Positions 34,763-43,738 are shown, counted from the stretch's first letter. The stretch: 59,937 bases of DNA from Clostridia bacterium (GCA_910575725.1 CAJTFE010000031.1:1-59937); one strand, 5' to 3'. Notes: generated from the letters alone by a model not told the origin. Made by a program: numbers and translations.

Positions 34763-35713
34763 ATGAAAAAAGGAAAATCAGCATTGCTTTTTCGGCTTTT
34801 GTTTATAGAAATTTTATTGGGAATATTTTGTTTTGGTATCGTTATGCCCCAATACACACAAGGATTTATGGCATCTTTTATTGACAAAATGAATAGGGCA
34901 GAAACAATAGATGAACCAAAGATTTTGCTGATGGGTGATTCAAATGTATTGTATGGTGTACGTTCAGATATGCTGGAAGAGGCTGTCGGAATGCCGGTTG
35001 TAAATATGGGTCTGCATGGAGGTCTGGGGCAGACAATGTGTATGGACATTGCAAAGGATACAATCAACGCCGATGACATTGTGATTGCTTTACCGGCACA
35101 CTACTTTTATCCGGAGCGTGTATCCGATCCAAGCCTGGCCTGGATTATGCTGGAAAATCATCCGGATTTATGGAGAGGAGTGGATTTAAGAGATTATCTG
35201 CCTTTGGCAGAGGGATTTCCGGTTTATATCCGTAAAGCGATTGATTTGTGGGCAAATGATCTGGGAAATGAAAATAGTATAGACGATCTCTCCAGAGGCG
35301 AAAGAAACGAATGGGGAGATATTATATTCAGCGGAGAGCAGAATGTAATGCCGGGTGGATGGCTGTCGGATAATTATTTTGTTCAGAACGTAGAACCAGA
35401 TTTAATGGATTATTACAATGATTATAATGATTTTGTGGTTTCGAAAGGGGGGTATTTTATGCTGGCATCGCCGCCTGTTATAGAACCAGCTGTAGAAGGG
35501 CAGGAAGAAGTGGTGGAGATACGTCAGAAACAGGTGGAAGCTTATATTAACTTCCCTTTTATTTCAGATTCGGCGGAATATGTGTTTCCAATAGAATATT
35601 TTAGAGATACGAATTATCATTTAAATAATACTGGAAGAGTTATTCGGACACAGCAGTTAATAAAGGATCTTAAAGCATGGAGGGAGGAAAATTATAACAG
35701 TGGCAGCATTTAA
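34763..35713 (+). CDS. SGNH/DltD-like membrane-anchored acyltransfer partner of the MBOAT
   Basis: A protein of about 316 residues with one N-terminal membrane anchor (LLFRLLFIEILLGIFCFGIVM) and an extracytoplasmic SGNH-hydrolase-like domain. The GDS block is LLMGDSNVLYGVRSDML (about 54-70) and the C-terminal D-x-x-H block is RDTNYHLNNTGR, supplying the Ser and Asp-His of the triad. AlgX/AlgJ- and DltD-type proteins of this kind complete O-acylation begun by an MBOAT, and the adjacent MBOAT gene fits. The ATG at 34763 has GTGGAG six bases upstream and is preferred over the in-frame GTG at 34751. The last codons overlap the start of the CapE gene. Confidence 0.78.
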   Translation: MKKGKSALLFRLLFIEILLGIFCFGIVMPQYTQGFMASFIDKMNRAETIDEPKILLMGDSNVLYGVRSDMLEEAVGMPVVNMGLHGGLGQTMCMDIAKDTINADDIVIALPAHYFYPERVSDPSLAWIMLENHPDLWRGVDLRDYLPLAEGFPVYIRKAIDLWANDLGNENSIDDLSRGERNEWGDIIFSGEQNVMPGGWLSDNYFVQNVEPDLMDYYNDYNDFVVSKGGYFMLASPPVIEPAVEGQEEVVEIRQKQVEAYINFPFISDSAEYVFPIEYFRDTNYHLNNTGRVIRTQQLIKDLKAWREENYNSGSI

Positions 35714-36737
35714 AAATTCAACCCTACTAATTACCGGCGGCACTGGCTCCTTTGGTCATACCGTCCTGAAACACTTTTTAATGACAGATATTGGAGAAAT
35801 CCGTATATTCAGCCGCGACGAAAAGAAGCAGGATGATCTTCGGCACGAGCTGCAGAAGGATTATTCGGACTACGCTTCCAAAGTTAAATTTTATATCGGA
35901 GATGTTCGAAATCCACAGTCGGTAAGAGATGCTATGCCGGGTGTGGATTTTATATTCCACGCAGCGGCCCTGAAACAAGTCCCCTCTTGTGAATTTTTTC
36001 CCATGGAGGCAGTTCATACAAATGTAGAAGGAACAAACAATGTACTTCATGCAGCGATAGAGGCCGGGGTAAAACGGGTAGTCTGTCTGTCAACAGACAA
36101 GGCGGCTTATCCGATCAATGCCATGGGAACCAGCAAAGCTATGATGGAGCATGTGGTCCGGGCCAATGCAAGAGTTGCCGCAGAGCGTGGAGACACTGTC
36201 ATATGCTGCACCCGATATGGAAACGTGATGTGCTCAAGGGGATCGGTGATCCCTCTTTTTATTGGACAAATAAAAGCAGGAAATCCAATTACTATTACAA
36301 ATCCCGACATGACCAGATTTTTGATGAATCTGGACGAGGCAGTAGATTTGGTACAGTTTGCCTTTGAACATGCCAATCCAGGGGATCTGTTTATCCAGAA
36401 ATCCGATGCAAGCACTATTGGCGTGCTTGCAGAGGCAGTCCGGAAGCTTTTTGGAAATACAGGAACACGTGTGATTGGCACGCGCCATGGAGAGAAGCTG
36501 TATGAAACATTGATGACAAAAGAAGAAAAGCTGCGTTCGGAGGACATGGGGCATTATTATCGTGTGTCTGCAGATAACAGGGATCTCAATTATGATAAAT
36601 ATTTTATCAGCGGACAGGTGCGGACAGAATCGGATGAAGCATATACGAGCCACAACGCGGAGCTTCTGAATGTAGATGAGACAGTGGAAAAGATATTGTC
36701 AACCGATTATGTGCAGGAAGCCTTAAAGTCCAGCTAA
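35700..36737 (+). CDS. capE: UDP-N-acetylglucosamine 4,6-dehydratase/5-epimerase (CapE/FnlA-type)
   Basis: A 345-residue extended SDR enzyme. It has the NAD(P)-binding STLLITGGTGSFGHTVLKHF (residues 7-26), IRIFSRDEKKQDDLRHEL, IFHAAALKQVPSCEFFPMEA, and STDKAAYPINAMGTSKAMMEHV, in which Met replaces the usual catalytic Tyr (MxxxK), as in the FlaA1/CapE group. It converts UDP-GlcNAc to the 4-keto-6-deoxy-L-arabino sugar, first step to UDP-N-acetyl-L-fucosamine. The start is GTG 35700, overlapping the upstream stop; AGGGAGGA lies about 10 bases before. CapF and CapG follow in pathway order. In Staphylococcus aureus the same trio supplies capsule types 5 and 8. The product might also feed the PglE-like aminotransferase, but stereochemistry argues against it. 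Confidence 0.93.
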   Translation: MAAFKNSTLLITGGTGSFGHTVLKHFLMTDIGEIRIFSRDEKKQDDLRHELQKDYSDYASKVKFYIGDVRNPQSVRDAMPGVDFIFHAAALKQVPSCEFFPMEAVHTNVEGTNNVLHAAIEAGVKRVVCLSTDKAAYPINAMGTSKAMMEHVVRANARVAAERGDTVICCTRYGNVMCSRGSVIPLFIGQIKAGNPITITNPDMTRFLMNLDEAVDLVQFAFEHANPGDLFIQKSDASTIGVLAEAVRKLFGNTGTRVIGTRHGEKLYETLMTKEEKLRSEDMGHYYRVSADNRDLNYDKYFISGQVRTESDEAYTSHNAELLNVDETVEKILSTDYVQEALKSS

Positions 36738-36776
36738 GAAATGTCAAGTGTTTATCAGAAATATTTTCTGATGGAC

Positions 36777-36895
36777 GGTAAAGTCGCAAAGGCACATGAG
36801 AGGAACTTTCATGAGTGCTCTTTCGAATGAAAGTTTCTCTCATTACAGGTGTGCCGAAGTGACTTTACCCTTTAGTACCGTTGCGTAGCAACTTA
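36777..36895. repeat. Diverged single copy of the 117-bp hairpin repeat found before hisS
   Basis: This 119-base stretch in the 175-base gap between capE and capF aligns along its length with each unit of the tandem repeat at 55574-55842. Stem GGTAAAGTCGC (36777) faces GTGACTTTACC (36859), an inner stem pairs GAGAGGAACTTTCAT with ATGAAAGTTTCTCTC, and a small hairpin GTTGC gta GCAAC follows. Stem differences from the hisS copies are mostly paired changes. It ends a few bases before the GGAGGA ribosome binding site of capF. Confidence 0.75.
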
Positions 36896-36912
36896 AGATA
36901 GGAGGAGAGTCA

Positions 36913-38172
36913 TTGAATATTTTAGTTACAGGCGCCAAAGGCTTTGTTGGGCGTAATCTTGTAGAGAATCTGAAAAACATAAAAGAAGGGAAAGACAGAA
37001 CACATCCTGGTATCAAGCTGGAAGATATTATGGAATATGATATCAACTCAGAGGAGGAGAAACTATTTGAATACTGTCAGAGGTCAGACTTTGTATTTCA
37101 TCTGGCAGGCGTGAACCGCCCCAAGGAAACAGAAATGCAAACCCAGGCAAATGCCTATATGGATGGAAACTTCGGGTTTTCTTCAACGCTTCTGGAGCTT
37201 TTGAAGAAATGTGGGAATGCTTGTCCTGTTATGCTGGCAAGCTCTATACAGGCTGCGCTGACCGGAAGATTTTCCGGCTCTGAGTATGGAAAAAGCAAGC
37301 TGGCCGGTGAAGAGGTGTTTTTTCAATACGGCAGAGAGACAGGGGCAAGAGTTTTGGTTTATCGTTTTCCCAACCTTTTTGGAAAATGGTGCCGCCCAAA
37401 TTACAACTCAGCCGTTGCAACATTTTGTCATGCAGTGGCAAATAATCTGGAATATACGGTCAACGACAGAACTACAGAGCTTGAGCTTTTGTATATTGAT
37501 GATTTAGTCCAGGAGATGCTGGCCGCATTAGAAGGAAAAGAGCATCGCTGTGAATATCCCGGGGATGGCAAGTGTGACGGAACAAAACCCGTAAGTAGTT
37601 TGAAAGGAAGATATTGTTATGTGCCAGTCACACATAAAGCGGCATTGGGAGAAGTTGTGGATCTGCTTACAGAATTTAAAAATATGTCAGAAACGCTTAT
37701 GATACCTGAAATACCCCATGGATCTTTTGCAAAAAAATTGTTTTCTACTTATCTTTCCTATCTTCCGGAGACGGCTGTTTCCTATCCCATTACAATGAAT
37801 GCAGATGAAAGAGGAGTCTTTGCAGAACTTGTGAAGACAGACAACTGCGGCCAGGTGAGTATTAACATTGCAAATCCGGGAAATGTACGCGGCCAGCACT
37901 GGCATAACAGTAAATGGGAAATATTTATTGTTGTGTCCGGACATGGGCTGATTCAGCAGCGTAAAATAGGAACGGATCCGAGTACAGGCAGGCCTTATCC
38001 GGTACTGAGCTTTGAGGTCAGAGGCGAGGAGATGAAAGCAGTTCAGATGCTTCCGGGTTATACGCATAATATTATGAATCTGTCTGAGACGGAAAAACTT
38101 GTAACAGTAATGTGGGCAAACGAGCAGTTTTCTTCGCAAGCTCCCGATACATTTTATGAGGAGGTGAAATAA
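36913..38172 (+). CDS. capF: CapF-type bifunctional SDR reductase/cupin epimerase
   Basis: A 419-residue protein with an N-terminal SDR domain (ILVTGAKGFVGRNLVENL, GSEYGKSKLAGEE with the YxxxK pair, about residues 115-127) and a C-terminal cupin (from about 290: ERGVFAELVKTDNCGQVSI, GNVRGQHWHNSKWEIFIVVSGHG with metal-binding His, PGYTHNIMN). This matches CapF of S. aureus, which epimerises and then reduces the CapE product to UDP-N-acetyl-L-talosamine. A loop with HRCEYPGDGKCDGTKPVSS (about 215-235) looks slightly extended. The start is TTG 36913 with GGAGGA six bases upstream; the next Met would cut the nucleotide-binding fold. The leader is the hairpin repeat at 36777. Confidence 0.93.
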   Translation: MNILVTGAKGFVGRNLVENLKNIKEGKDRTHPGIKLEDIMEYDINSEEEKLFEYCQRSDFVFHLAGVNRPKETEMQTQANAYMDGNFGFSSTLLELLKKCGNACPVMLASSIQAALTGRFSGSEYGKSKLAGEEVFFQYGRETGARVLVYRFPNLFGKWCRPNYNSAVATFCHAVANNLEYTVNDRTTELELLYIDDLVQEMLAALEGKEHRCEYPGDGKCDGTKPVSSLKGRYCYVPVTHKAALGEVVDLLTEFKNMSETLMIPEIPHGSFAKKLFSTYLSYLPETAVSYPITMNADERGVFAELVKTDNCGQVSINIANPGNVRGQHWHNSKWEIFIVVSGHGLIQQRKIGTDPSTGRPYPVLSFEVRGEEMKAVQMLPGYTHNIMNLSETEKLVTVMWANEQFSSQAPDTFYEEVK

Positions 38173-38175
38173 CAA

Positions 38176-39384
38176 ATGAACATTGAGAATCGAGATGTCT
38201 CCTGGAAGAATAATGATAAATTGAAGCTGATGATAATAGTTGGAACACGCCCTGAGATCATTCGCCTTTCCGCTGTAATAGCAAAGTGCCGGACTTGTTT
38301 TGACACGCTTCTTGTCCATACCGGACAGAATTATGATTATAACCTCAACGGCATATTTTTTAGGGATTTAGGCCTTGGGGAACCAGAGGTATATCTGAAT
38401 GCAGCAGCGGAGGATCTGGGAGCTGCCATGGGAAACATCATAGCTTCCTCATATAAACTGATGGCAGAACTGCAGCCGGACGCAGTATTGGTGCTTGGCG
38501 ATACAAATTCCTGTCTGTCAGTGATCGGAGCCAAAAGACTGCATATTCCCATTTTTCATATGGAAGCAGGAAACCGCTGCAAGGATGAGTGCCTGCCAGA
38601 GGAGACAAACCGCAGAATTGTGGATATTATTTCGGATGTGAATCTGGCATATTCTGAGCATGCAAGGCGCTACCTAATTGAATGTGGGGCGGCAAAGGAA
38701 CGAACCTATGTGACAGGCAGTCCAATGGCAGAGGTTTTGAAGAATAATCTTTCGAGTATTTTGGAATCAGATGTGCATCAGCGATTGTCAAAGGAAACAG
38801 GAAGCCAGATAGAACCAGGGAATTATATTCTGCTGTCTGCCCATAGAGAAGAAAATATTGATGTGGAAAAAAATTTTTTATCTTTGTTCCAGGCAATCAA
38901 TGCCATGGCTGAAAGATATGATATGCCGGTACTATATTCCTGTCATCCGCGAAGCAGAAAGCGGCTCAGGCAGATGGAACAGGAGGGAAAATTCCGGCTG
39001 AATCCGAAGGTGATTGCCCATGAGCCCCTGGGCTTCCATGATTATAACAGCCTGCAGATAAATGCATTCTGCGTGGTATCAGACAGTGGGACGCTTCCGG
39101 AAGAAAGCAGCTTCTTTACTTCTATAAATAGGTCATTTCCGGCTGTGTGTATTCGGACAAGTACAGAAAGGCCGGAAGCTCTTGACAAGGCCTGTTTTAT
39201 CCTTTCCGGCATAGATATAAATGGCCTGTTACAGACAGTGGATTTGGCAGTAAGTTTAAATCAATCCGGAGATTATGGAGTTCCGGTTCCGGATTATGTA
39301 GAAACAAATATAAGCACAAAGGTTGTTAAAATCATTCAGTCTTATACAGGTGTGGTGGATAGAATGGTGTGGCGGAAGTATTAG
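38176..39384 (+). CDS. capG: UDP-N-acetyl-L-talosamine 2-epimerase (CapG/FnlC-type, WecB-like)
   Basis: A 402-residue protein of the UDP-GlcNAc 2-epimerase family. Motifs are LMIIVGTRPEIIRLSAVIAK (about residues 18-37), LVHTGQNYDYNLNGIFF, VLGDTNSCLSVIGAKRL, FHMEAGNRCKDECLPEETNRRIVD, LLSAHREENID and VVSDSGTLPEESSFF. As last enzyme of the CapE-CapF-CapG route it inverts C2 to give UDP-N-acetyl-L-fucosamine. It begins three bases after capF with GAGGTGA as ribosome binding site, so the two are translationally linked. The extra 15 residues before KLKLM are not usual for the family. Confidence 0.93.
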   Translation: MNIENRDVSWKNNDKLKLMIIVGTRPEIIRLSAVIAKCRTCFDTLLVHTGQNYDYNLNGIFFRDLGLGEPEVYLNAAAEDLGAAMGNIIASSYKLMAELQPDAVLVLGDTNSCLSVIGAKRLHIPIFHMEAGNRCKDECLPEETNRRIVDIISDVNLAYSEHARRYLIECGAAKERTYVTGSPMAEVLKNNLSSILESDVHQRLSKETGSQIEPGNYILLSAHREENIDVEKNFLSLFQAINAMAERYDMPVLYSCHPRSRKRLRQMEQEGKFRLNPKVIAHEPLGFHDYNSLQINAFCVVSDSGTLPEESSFFTSINRSFPAVCIRTSTERPEALDKACFILSGIDINGLLQTVDLAVSLNQSGDYGVPVPDYVETNISTKVVKIIQSYTGVVDRMVWRKY

Positions 39385-39438
39385 GAAGTTTACATCGAAT
39401 GAGGTTAAAAAGGTGATAAATAAGGAGGGTGAGCAGTT

Positions 39439-41275
39439 ATGATAAAACGTATTCTTGCAGGAATCATGGTAATTGCAGTTTTGATGAACGGAAGCTTGGC
39501 GGTAAATGCCCAGGAGCCGCGGACAGAATTAGAAACGGAAGAAACACAAATTCCAGAGAAAGGAGAAACTGTTTTGACTGAAGAACCTGTTCTGGAAAAA
39601 AGGAGCTGACTGAAGATGAGATATCCGGGAATGAAGAACCTGGTATAGAAGATGAAGAAGGATTGGAGGATGAGATAACAGAAGACTTGACAGCAGAAGA
39701 GGAAGGATATGCGAATGAAGCGGATGAGCCGGAAGAACTGCAAGAGGAAATACCGGGAGAATTTTATGCAGGCCAGAATGGAAAGGCGCAGTCGTTTTCC
39801 ACGACGAATCTTCGCTCTTCAGAAACAATTCATTTTATGGAAAACAGTGGGAAGGTTCAAATCCTTATTTTTGGAGGGCTAGGGAGCTGCGGATATACAA
39901 ATGAAATGCTGGGGCATTTTGACGAGCTGATAAGTGATATAGATTTGAATGCTCTTAATATCTATGCATTTGATATTAAAAACAATACCGAAGAGACAAT
40001 ACTTTCAGCAGTAAGCGGAAAATCGGATGCAATCCAGGTAGGAGAGACAAACAGCAGCGTATCGTCTATATACCAAAGCTGTTTAAGAAATGCAGGGATA
40101 AGCTCTTTTACAATGCCGTTTGTTGTTTATCTGGATACAAAAGGGGATATTTACAGTTATAGTACGGGAATGACAAGTATTAATGATATCTGTAAGAGGC
40201 TTACAGAGGGGGTGTAGAAGTATCCCGGGATATTGTGTTTCAGCAATTTCATATTACAGGAAATACCTCTTATACATATGCTTATAAGGTTTTAGATCTT
40301 TTAAACCAGGAACGCAGAAAAAAGGGGCTTACAGACTTGCAGATGGATGCAGAGCTTCTGGATGCAGCTATGCAGAGGGCGGTAGAGTGTTACATTTATT
40401 ATAATCACCAGAGACCGAATGGGGAGAGATGTTTTACGATCAGTAATCGGATGAATAGAGAGAATATTGCTATGGGTTACCAGTCGCCGGAGGATGTTAT
40501 GAGTGCATGGATGAATTCCGCCGGCCATTATGACAATATTATGGCGGCCGAGAATAAGTCTGTAGGAATTGGATGTGTTTCTATAGGAAGGAGGCTGTAT
40601 TGGACCCAGTGCTTTGGAAATGTTACAGCTGTATCTGCGGCACGGCCGGCTGATCAGTCTAAGGTTTATACGGTGGAAGCGGCCGGCAGCATAGCAGCCG
40701 GTTTGGAAAGCACGTCCGGCACAATAAGTGCAGGGGAAACCATAGCACTAAAGGTAATTGCTGTATCGGAAACGAGCCGGGTGATTGTGGGAAATGACTC
40801 TTATCAATGGAGCAGCAGCAAAACAGGTGTTGCAGCGGTGGATAAAAAAGGGGTTATTACTGGCAAGGCGGCAGGAACAGCAGTTATTACAGGGGTTAAT
40901 ATAGGAAATCCGGCAAAAACATTGACGTATACAGTGACGGTAGAGGAAGAAATGAAGAAGCTGACTGGCTGGCAGAAGACAGGCGGTATCTGGTATTACT
41001 ATAATGCCAATGGTGTAAAACAGACTGGCTGGCAGAAGTTAGACGGCAAATGGTATTATCTGAACAGCAAAGGAGAGATGCAGCTTGGCTGGTGTAAGGT
41101 GGGAGGCAAATGGTATTACCTGGACGGAAGCGGAGTGATGCAGACCGGCTGGTTAAAATTGGACGGCCAGTGGTATTATTTTAAGGCAGACGGCGCTATG
41201 GTGAGCACGGACACCTATATTGCCGGAAAGAAGCATAAATTTAATAGTAAGGGAGTGTGGTTAGGAGCCTATTAA
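39439..41275 (+). pseudogene. Secreted CAP-domain protein with choline-binding repeats, split by two frameshifts
   Basis: AAGGAGG precedes ATG 39439 and a signal peptide (IKRILAGIMVIAVLMNGSLAVNAQ). The frame ends at a TGA just after 39601; one extra A in A6 (39596-39601) would continue through an acidic Glu-rich linker and a thioredoxin-like domain (KVQILIFGGLGSCGYTN, TMPFVVYLDTKGD). A second break at G5 (40208-40212; six G needed) separates this from a CAP/SCP domain (LLNQERRKKGL, ENIAMGY, WMNSAGHYDNIM), an Ig-like BIG2 domain (WSSSKTGVAAVDKKGVITGK) and about four cell-wall/choline-binding repeats (TGWQKLDGKWYYL type) to 41275. The joined protein is about 610 residues. The repeats bind choline residues of teichoic acid in other Firmicutes, which fits a choline-like decoration made by this locus. 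Confidence 0.8.
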
Positions 41276-41277
41276 CA

Positions 41278-41320
41278 TAAAAATGGCAGCCGGAATAAAA
41301 TTTCCGGCTGCCATTTTTTC
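41278..41320 (+). terminator. Strong bidirectional rho-independent terminator ending the polysaccharide locus
   Basis: AAAATGGCAGCCGGAA and TTCCGGCTGCCATTTT form a near-perfect long stem with an AT-rich loop, followed by TTTTTT. It lies immediately after the choline-binding protein and can also end transcripts of the leftward gene at 41380. Confidence 0.9.
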
Positions 41321-41379
41321 TCTAAAAAATCTTTAAGTATATTAACAATCATCAAAAGTTATCGTTGTATTATAGATGA

Positions 41380-42669
41380 TTACGATTCTTCTTCCGCATC
41401 TTCCTCCGCCTCATCCTCCTGCGGCAGATAAATATGCACCTTATCAATCCGGTTCTTCTCCACCTCATCCACCACCAGCCGGATCCCGTTCTCCGTAGTC
41501 ACGGATTCTCCGGCCTGGGGCAGCCGGTCCAGAAGCTCAATCACAATGCCTCCGATGGAATCGTAATCCTCCGAGGCAAGCTCCAGGCCTATCTGATCCT
41601 GCAGATCCTCAAGCTTGGAAGAGCCTTCCACAATATATTCATAATCGCTGATTTTCTGAATCAGCTCCGCTTCGGAGCCGTCGTACTCATCCCGGATTTC
41701 TCCTACAATCTCCTCCAGAAGATCCTCCAGGGTTACAAGCCCCACTGTTGCGCCGTATTCGTCCAGGACAATGGCAAGGCTGATGGAATTCTCGCGCATC
41801 TCCATCATCAGCTCCGAGGACTTTTTAAACTCATGTGTAAAATAAGCCTCCCGGAGAATATGCCGCACATCAAAATGCTCCTTATCCTCGTAGAGAATCA
41901 GATCCTTCACATTCAGAATACCCAGAATATTGTCCCTATGCTCTTCATAGACGGGAAGCCTGGTAAATAAGTTCTCCCGGTATACCTCAATGGTTTCCAC
42001 GTAAGTAGCATTCACATTTAAAAAGGTCATATCTACCCTGGGAACCATAATATCCTTTGCCAGATGGTCATCCAGGTCAAACACATTGTTGATCATCTTG
42101 CGCTCTTCGCTCTCGATTGCGCCGTCCTGGTGGCTCACCTCCACAATGGTACGGATCTCATCCTCTGTATAAATATCGCTGCGCTTGTTCGGATCTACCC
42201 GGAGAAGCTTCAGCACGCCCATGGAAAAGGCATTGATAATGAAAATAAGAGGCGTGGCGATCTGCATCCAGCCATAGACCACACCGGCAAAGCCCAGGGA
42301 CAGCTTTTCCGCTGAAAGCGTAGCGCAGGTTTTTGGTGTAATCTCTCCAAAAACCAGAACCAGGAAGGTCAAAATACCTGTGGCAATACCGGCTCCGGCG
42401 CTTCCGAAGGCTTTGGTGGCAATGACAGTACCGAGAGAGGAAAGGCTCATGTTGACGATGTTATTTCCTATCAAAATGGCGCTGAGCATCTTCGACGGTT
42501 CATCCAGAACCTTCTGAAGCCGCAGAGCACGCTTGTCTCCCTCTTCCACCAGGGTTAAGACTCTGATTTTGTTTACGGTAGTTAACGCAGTCTCCGCAGA
42601 AGAAAAAAATGCGGAAAGACCTAACAACAGCAGTAATACGGCCAATTGTATGGCGTCACTTGAATCCAA
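41380..42669 (-). CDS. CNNM/HlyC/CorC-family membrane protein (DUF21 + CBS pair + CorC_HlyC)
   Basis: A 429-residue protein. The N-terminal DUF21 domain has about four helices (LLLLGLSAFFSSAETALTTVNKIRV, MLSAILIGNNIVNMSLSSLGT, FLVLVFGEITPKTCA). Two CBS motifs follow (DIMVPRVDMTFLNV and LAIVLDEYGATVGLVTLEDLLEEIVGEI, about 208-330), then the CorC_HlyC domain (YIVEGSSKLEDL, GGIVIELLDRLPQAG) and an acidic tail. Relatives move or regulate Mg2+ and other divalent cations; old haemolysin names are misleading. The start is TTG 42669, with AAAGGAG ten bases upstream. It is transcribed alone from a clear promoter at 42759-42787. Confidence 0.88.
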   Translation of the reverse strand: MDSSDAIQLAVLLLLLGLSAFFSSAETALTTVNKIRVLTLVEEGDKRALRLQKVLDEPSKMLSAILIGNNIVNMSLSSLGTVIATKAFGSAGAGIATGILTFLVLVFGEITPKTCATLSAEKLSLGFAGVVYGWMQIATPLIFIINAFSMGVLKLLRVDPNKRSDIYTEDEIRTIVEVSHQDGAIESEERKMINNVFDLDDHLAKDIMVPRVDMTFLNVNATYVETIEVYRENLFTRLPVYEEHRDNILGILNVKDLILYEDKEHFDVRHILREAYFTHEFKKSSELMMEMRENSISLAIVLDEYGATVGLVTLEDLLEEIVGEIRDEYDGSEAELIQKISDYEYIVEGSSKLEDLQDQIGLELASEDYDSIGGIVIELLDRLPQAGESVTTENGIRLVVDEVEKNRIDKVHIYLPQEDEAEEDAEEES

Positions 42670-42758
42670 GAAAAGTTCACTCCTTTGTATGATGTGCCGG
42701 CTGTGAGCGGAGCAGAACCGGCTCCGATCCGCCCCGGCAGGGATAAAGTATCTTTTTT

Positions 42759-42787
42759 ACTATACAATATTTTTGCTGGAAATGCAA
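42759..42787 (-). promoter_or_regulatory. Sigma-A promoter for the CNNM/HlyC-type gene
   Basis: On the minus strand TTGCAT (42787-42782), 17 bases, TATAGT (42764-42759), about 90 bases before the TTG start. Confidence 0.6.
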
Positions 42788-42813
42788 GTACGGAGATCTT
42801 TTGCTGTTTTTGT

Positions 42814-42845
42814 CAAAAAGCCTTAAAACGCCTTTAAGAAGGCTG
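42814..42845 (-). terminator. Terminator of the TIGR04086 gene (minus strand)
   Basis: Read on the minus strand, AGCCTT...AAGGCT forms a stem followed by TTTTTG, directly downstream of the stop of the TIGR04086 gene. Confidence 0.55.
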
Positions 42846-42851
42846 GAAGTC

Positions 42852-43226
42852 TTATGATACCATACCCCCCAGGGTTCCTCCGGCCGTACAGAGAATCAGT
42901 GTGGTGACGAAGTGAGAGGAGCCTCCTCCAAAGCTCTGGTTTACCGCAAGGGAAATTAAGGCAAGTATGGCAAAATAGAGAAGTCCGGCGGCAGCGCCCC
43001 AAAGGAACTTCCGGGCCTTCATCATTTTCCCCTCCAGAAAGCCGCCAAGAAAGCTTGAAATTACATATACAATGATGATTCCGATATTCACCTTTGGCTC
43101 TGAAAGCTGAAATTTGTACAGCAGAAGAGCCAGGAATAAAAGCAGGATTCCCGTGATAATATAAGCGCTCAAAAGAGATTTCAGCATCCGTATTGCCATG
43201 TTCTGATAAGATTTTCCTTTCTCCAT
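42852..43226 (-). CDS. TIGR04086 family membrane protein
   Basis: A 124-residue protein with four predicted helices (SLLSAYIITGILLLFLALLLY, IGIIIVYVISSFLGGFLEGKMM, FLWGAAAGLLYFAILALISLA, TTLILCTAGGTLGGMV). Size, helix spacing and location next to scfA match the TIGR04086 family of Clostridia; its function is unknown. GGGGAGGA six bases before the ATG supports the start. It is divergent from the scfA-scfB-secDF group, so the two transcription units share the intergenic region 43227-43569. Confidence 0.8.
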   Translation of the reverse strand: MEKGKSYQNMAIRMLKSLLSAYIITGILLLFLALLLYKFQLSEPKVNIGIIIVYVISSFLGGFLEGKMMKARKFLWGAAAGLLYFAILALISLAVNQSFGGGSSHFVTTLILCTAGGTLGGMVS

Positions 43227-43412
43227 TGTGTTCCTCCCCGGATCAAATCATAGGGAGCAGCCCCGTCAGCGGCAGTCCCTTGTTTAAAACAAATATATGT
43301 GGCAGTCCTCAAGGATAGAATCGGAAGCGTAGAAGAAAAATATGACAGTACGCAAAAAGCGGCTTCAGATATCCTGGGAATAGGAAGGAGAGGCCCAAAT
43401 CCCATGAAAAAA

Positions 43413-43445
43413 ACTCTTTTAAATTACAAAAGAGTGTGCTATACT
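43413..43445 (+). promoter_or_regulatory. Candidate scfA promoter with overlapping palindromic operator
   Basis: The -10 is TATACT (43440-43445) with TG at the extended -10 position. A perfect 8-bp inverted repeat, ACTCTTTT (43413-43420) and AAAAGAGT (43428-43435), covers the expected -35 and spacer. A factor bound there would block the promoter. The start of scfA is 125 bases downstream. Confidence 0.5.
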
Positions 43446-43569
43446 GCTACCATGTATTATATAAAAAAGCAGCGTTTTGTTCGGTATACCCCGCAGCTTG
43501 CTGCGCGGCATCTGACTGACTGCGTACTGAAGGGAATGCTGCAGAACTGAAAATAGGAGGGTGAAGAGG

Positions 43570-43713
43570 ATGAAACATATTCAGACTTTGAACACACAGA
43601 TTTTACAGAACACCGTGAAAAAGGGCGGCTGCGGCGAGTGCCAGACATCCTGCCAGTCTGCATGCAAGACTTCCTGCACGGTAGGCAATCAGACCTGTGA
43701 GAATCACAAATAA
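43570..43713 (+). CDS. scfA: SCIFF ranthipeptide precursor (six cysteines in forty-five)
   Basis: A 47-residue peptide beginning MKHIQTLNTQILQNTVKKGG and carrying six cysteines at 21, 24, 28, 32, 36 and 43, with Thr/Ser between them. This is the SCIFF family, nearly universal in Clostridia; its maturase ScfB installs thioether cross-links from Cys to neighbouring residues (ranthipeptide chemistry). It is missed by length cut-offs. GGAGGG about nine bases upstream supports the ATG. It is followed by two stem-loops and then scfB, the usual order. The biological role of mature SCIFF is not settled; a signalling role has been proposed. Confidence 0.95.
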   Translation: MKHIQTLNTQILQNTVKKGGCGECQTSCQSACKTSCTVGNQTCENHK

Positions 43714-43738
43714 GAGACAGTGTAAGAAACAGGAAAGA

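Noticed and set aside
43299..43550. 83-residue open frame upstream of scfA
   Set aside because: It spans the scfA promoter and operator, lacks a ribosome binding site and resembles no protein family.
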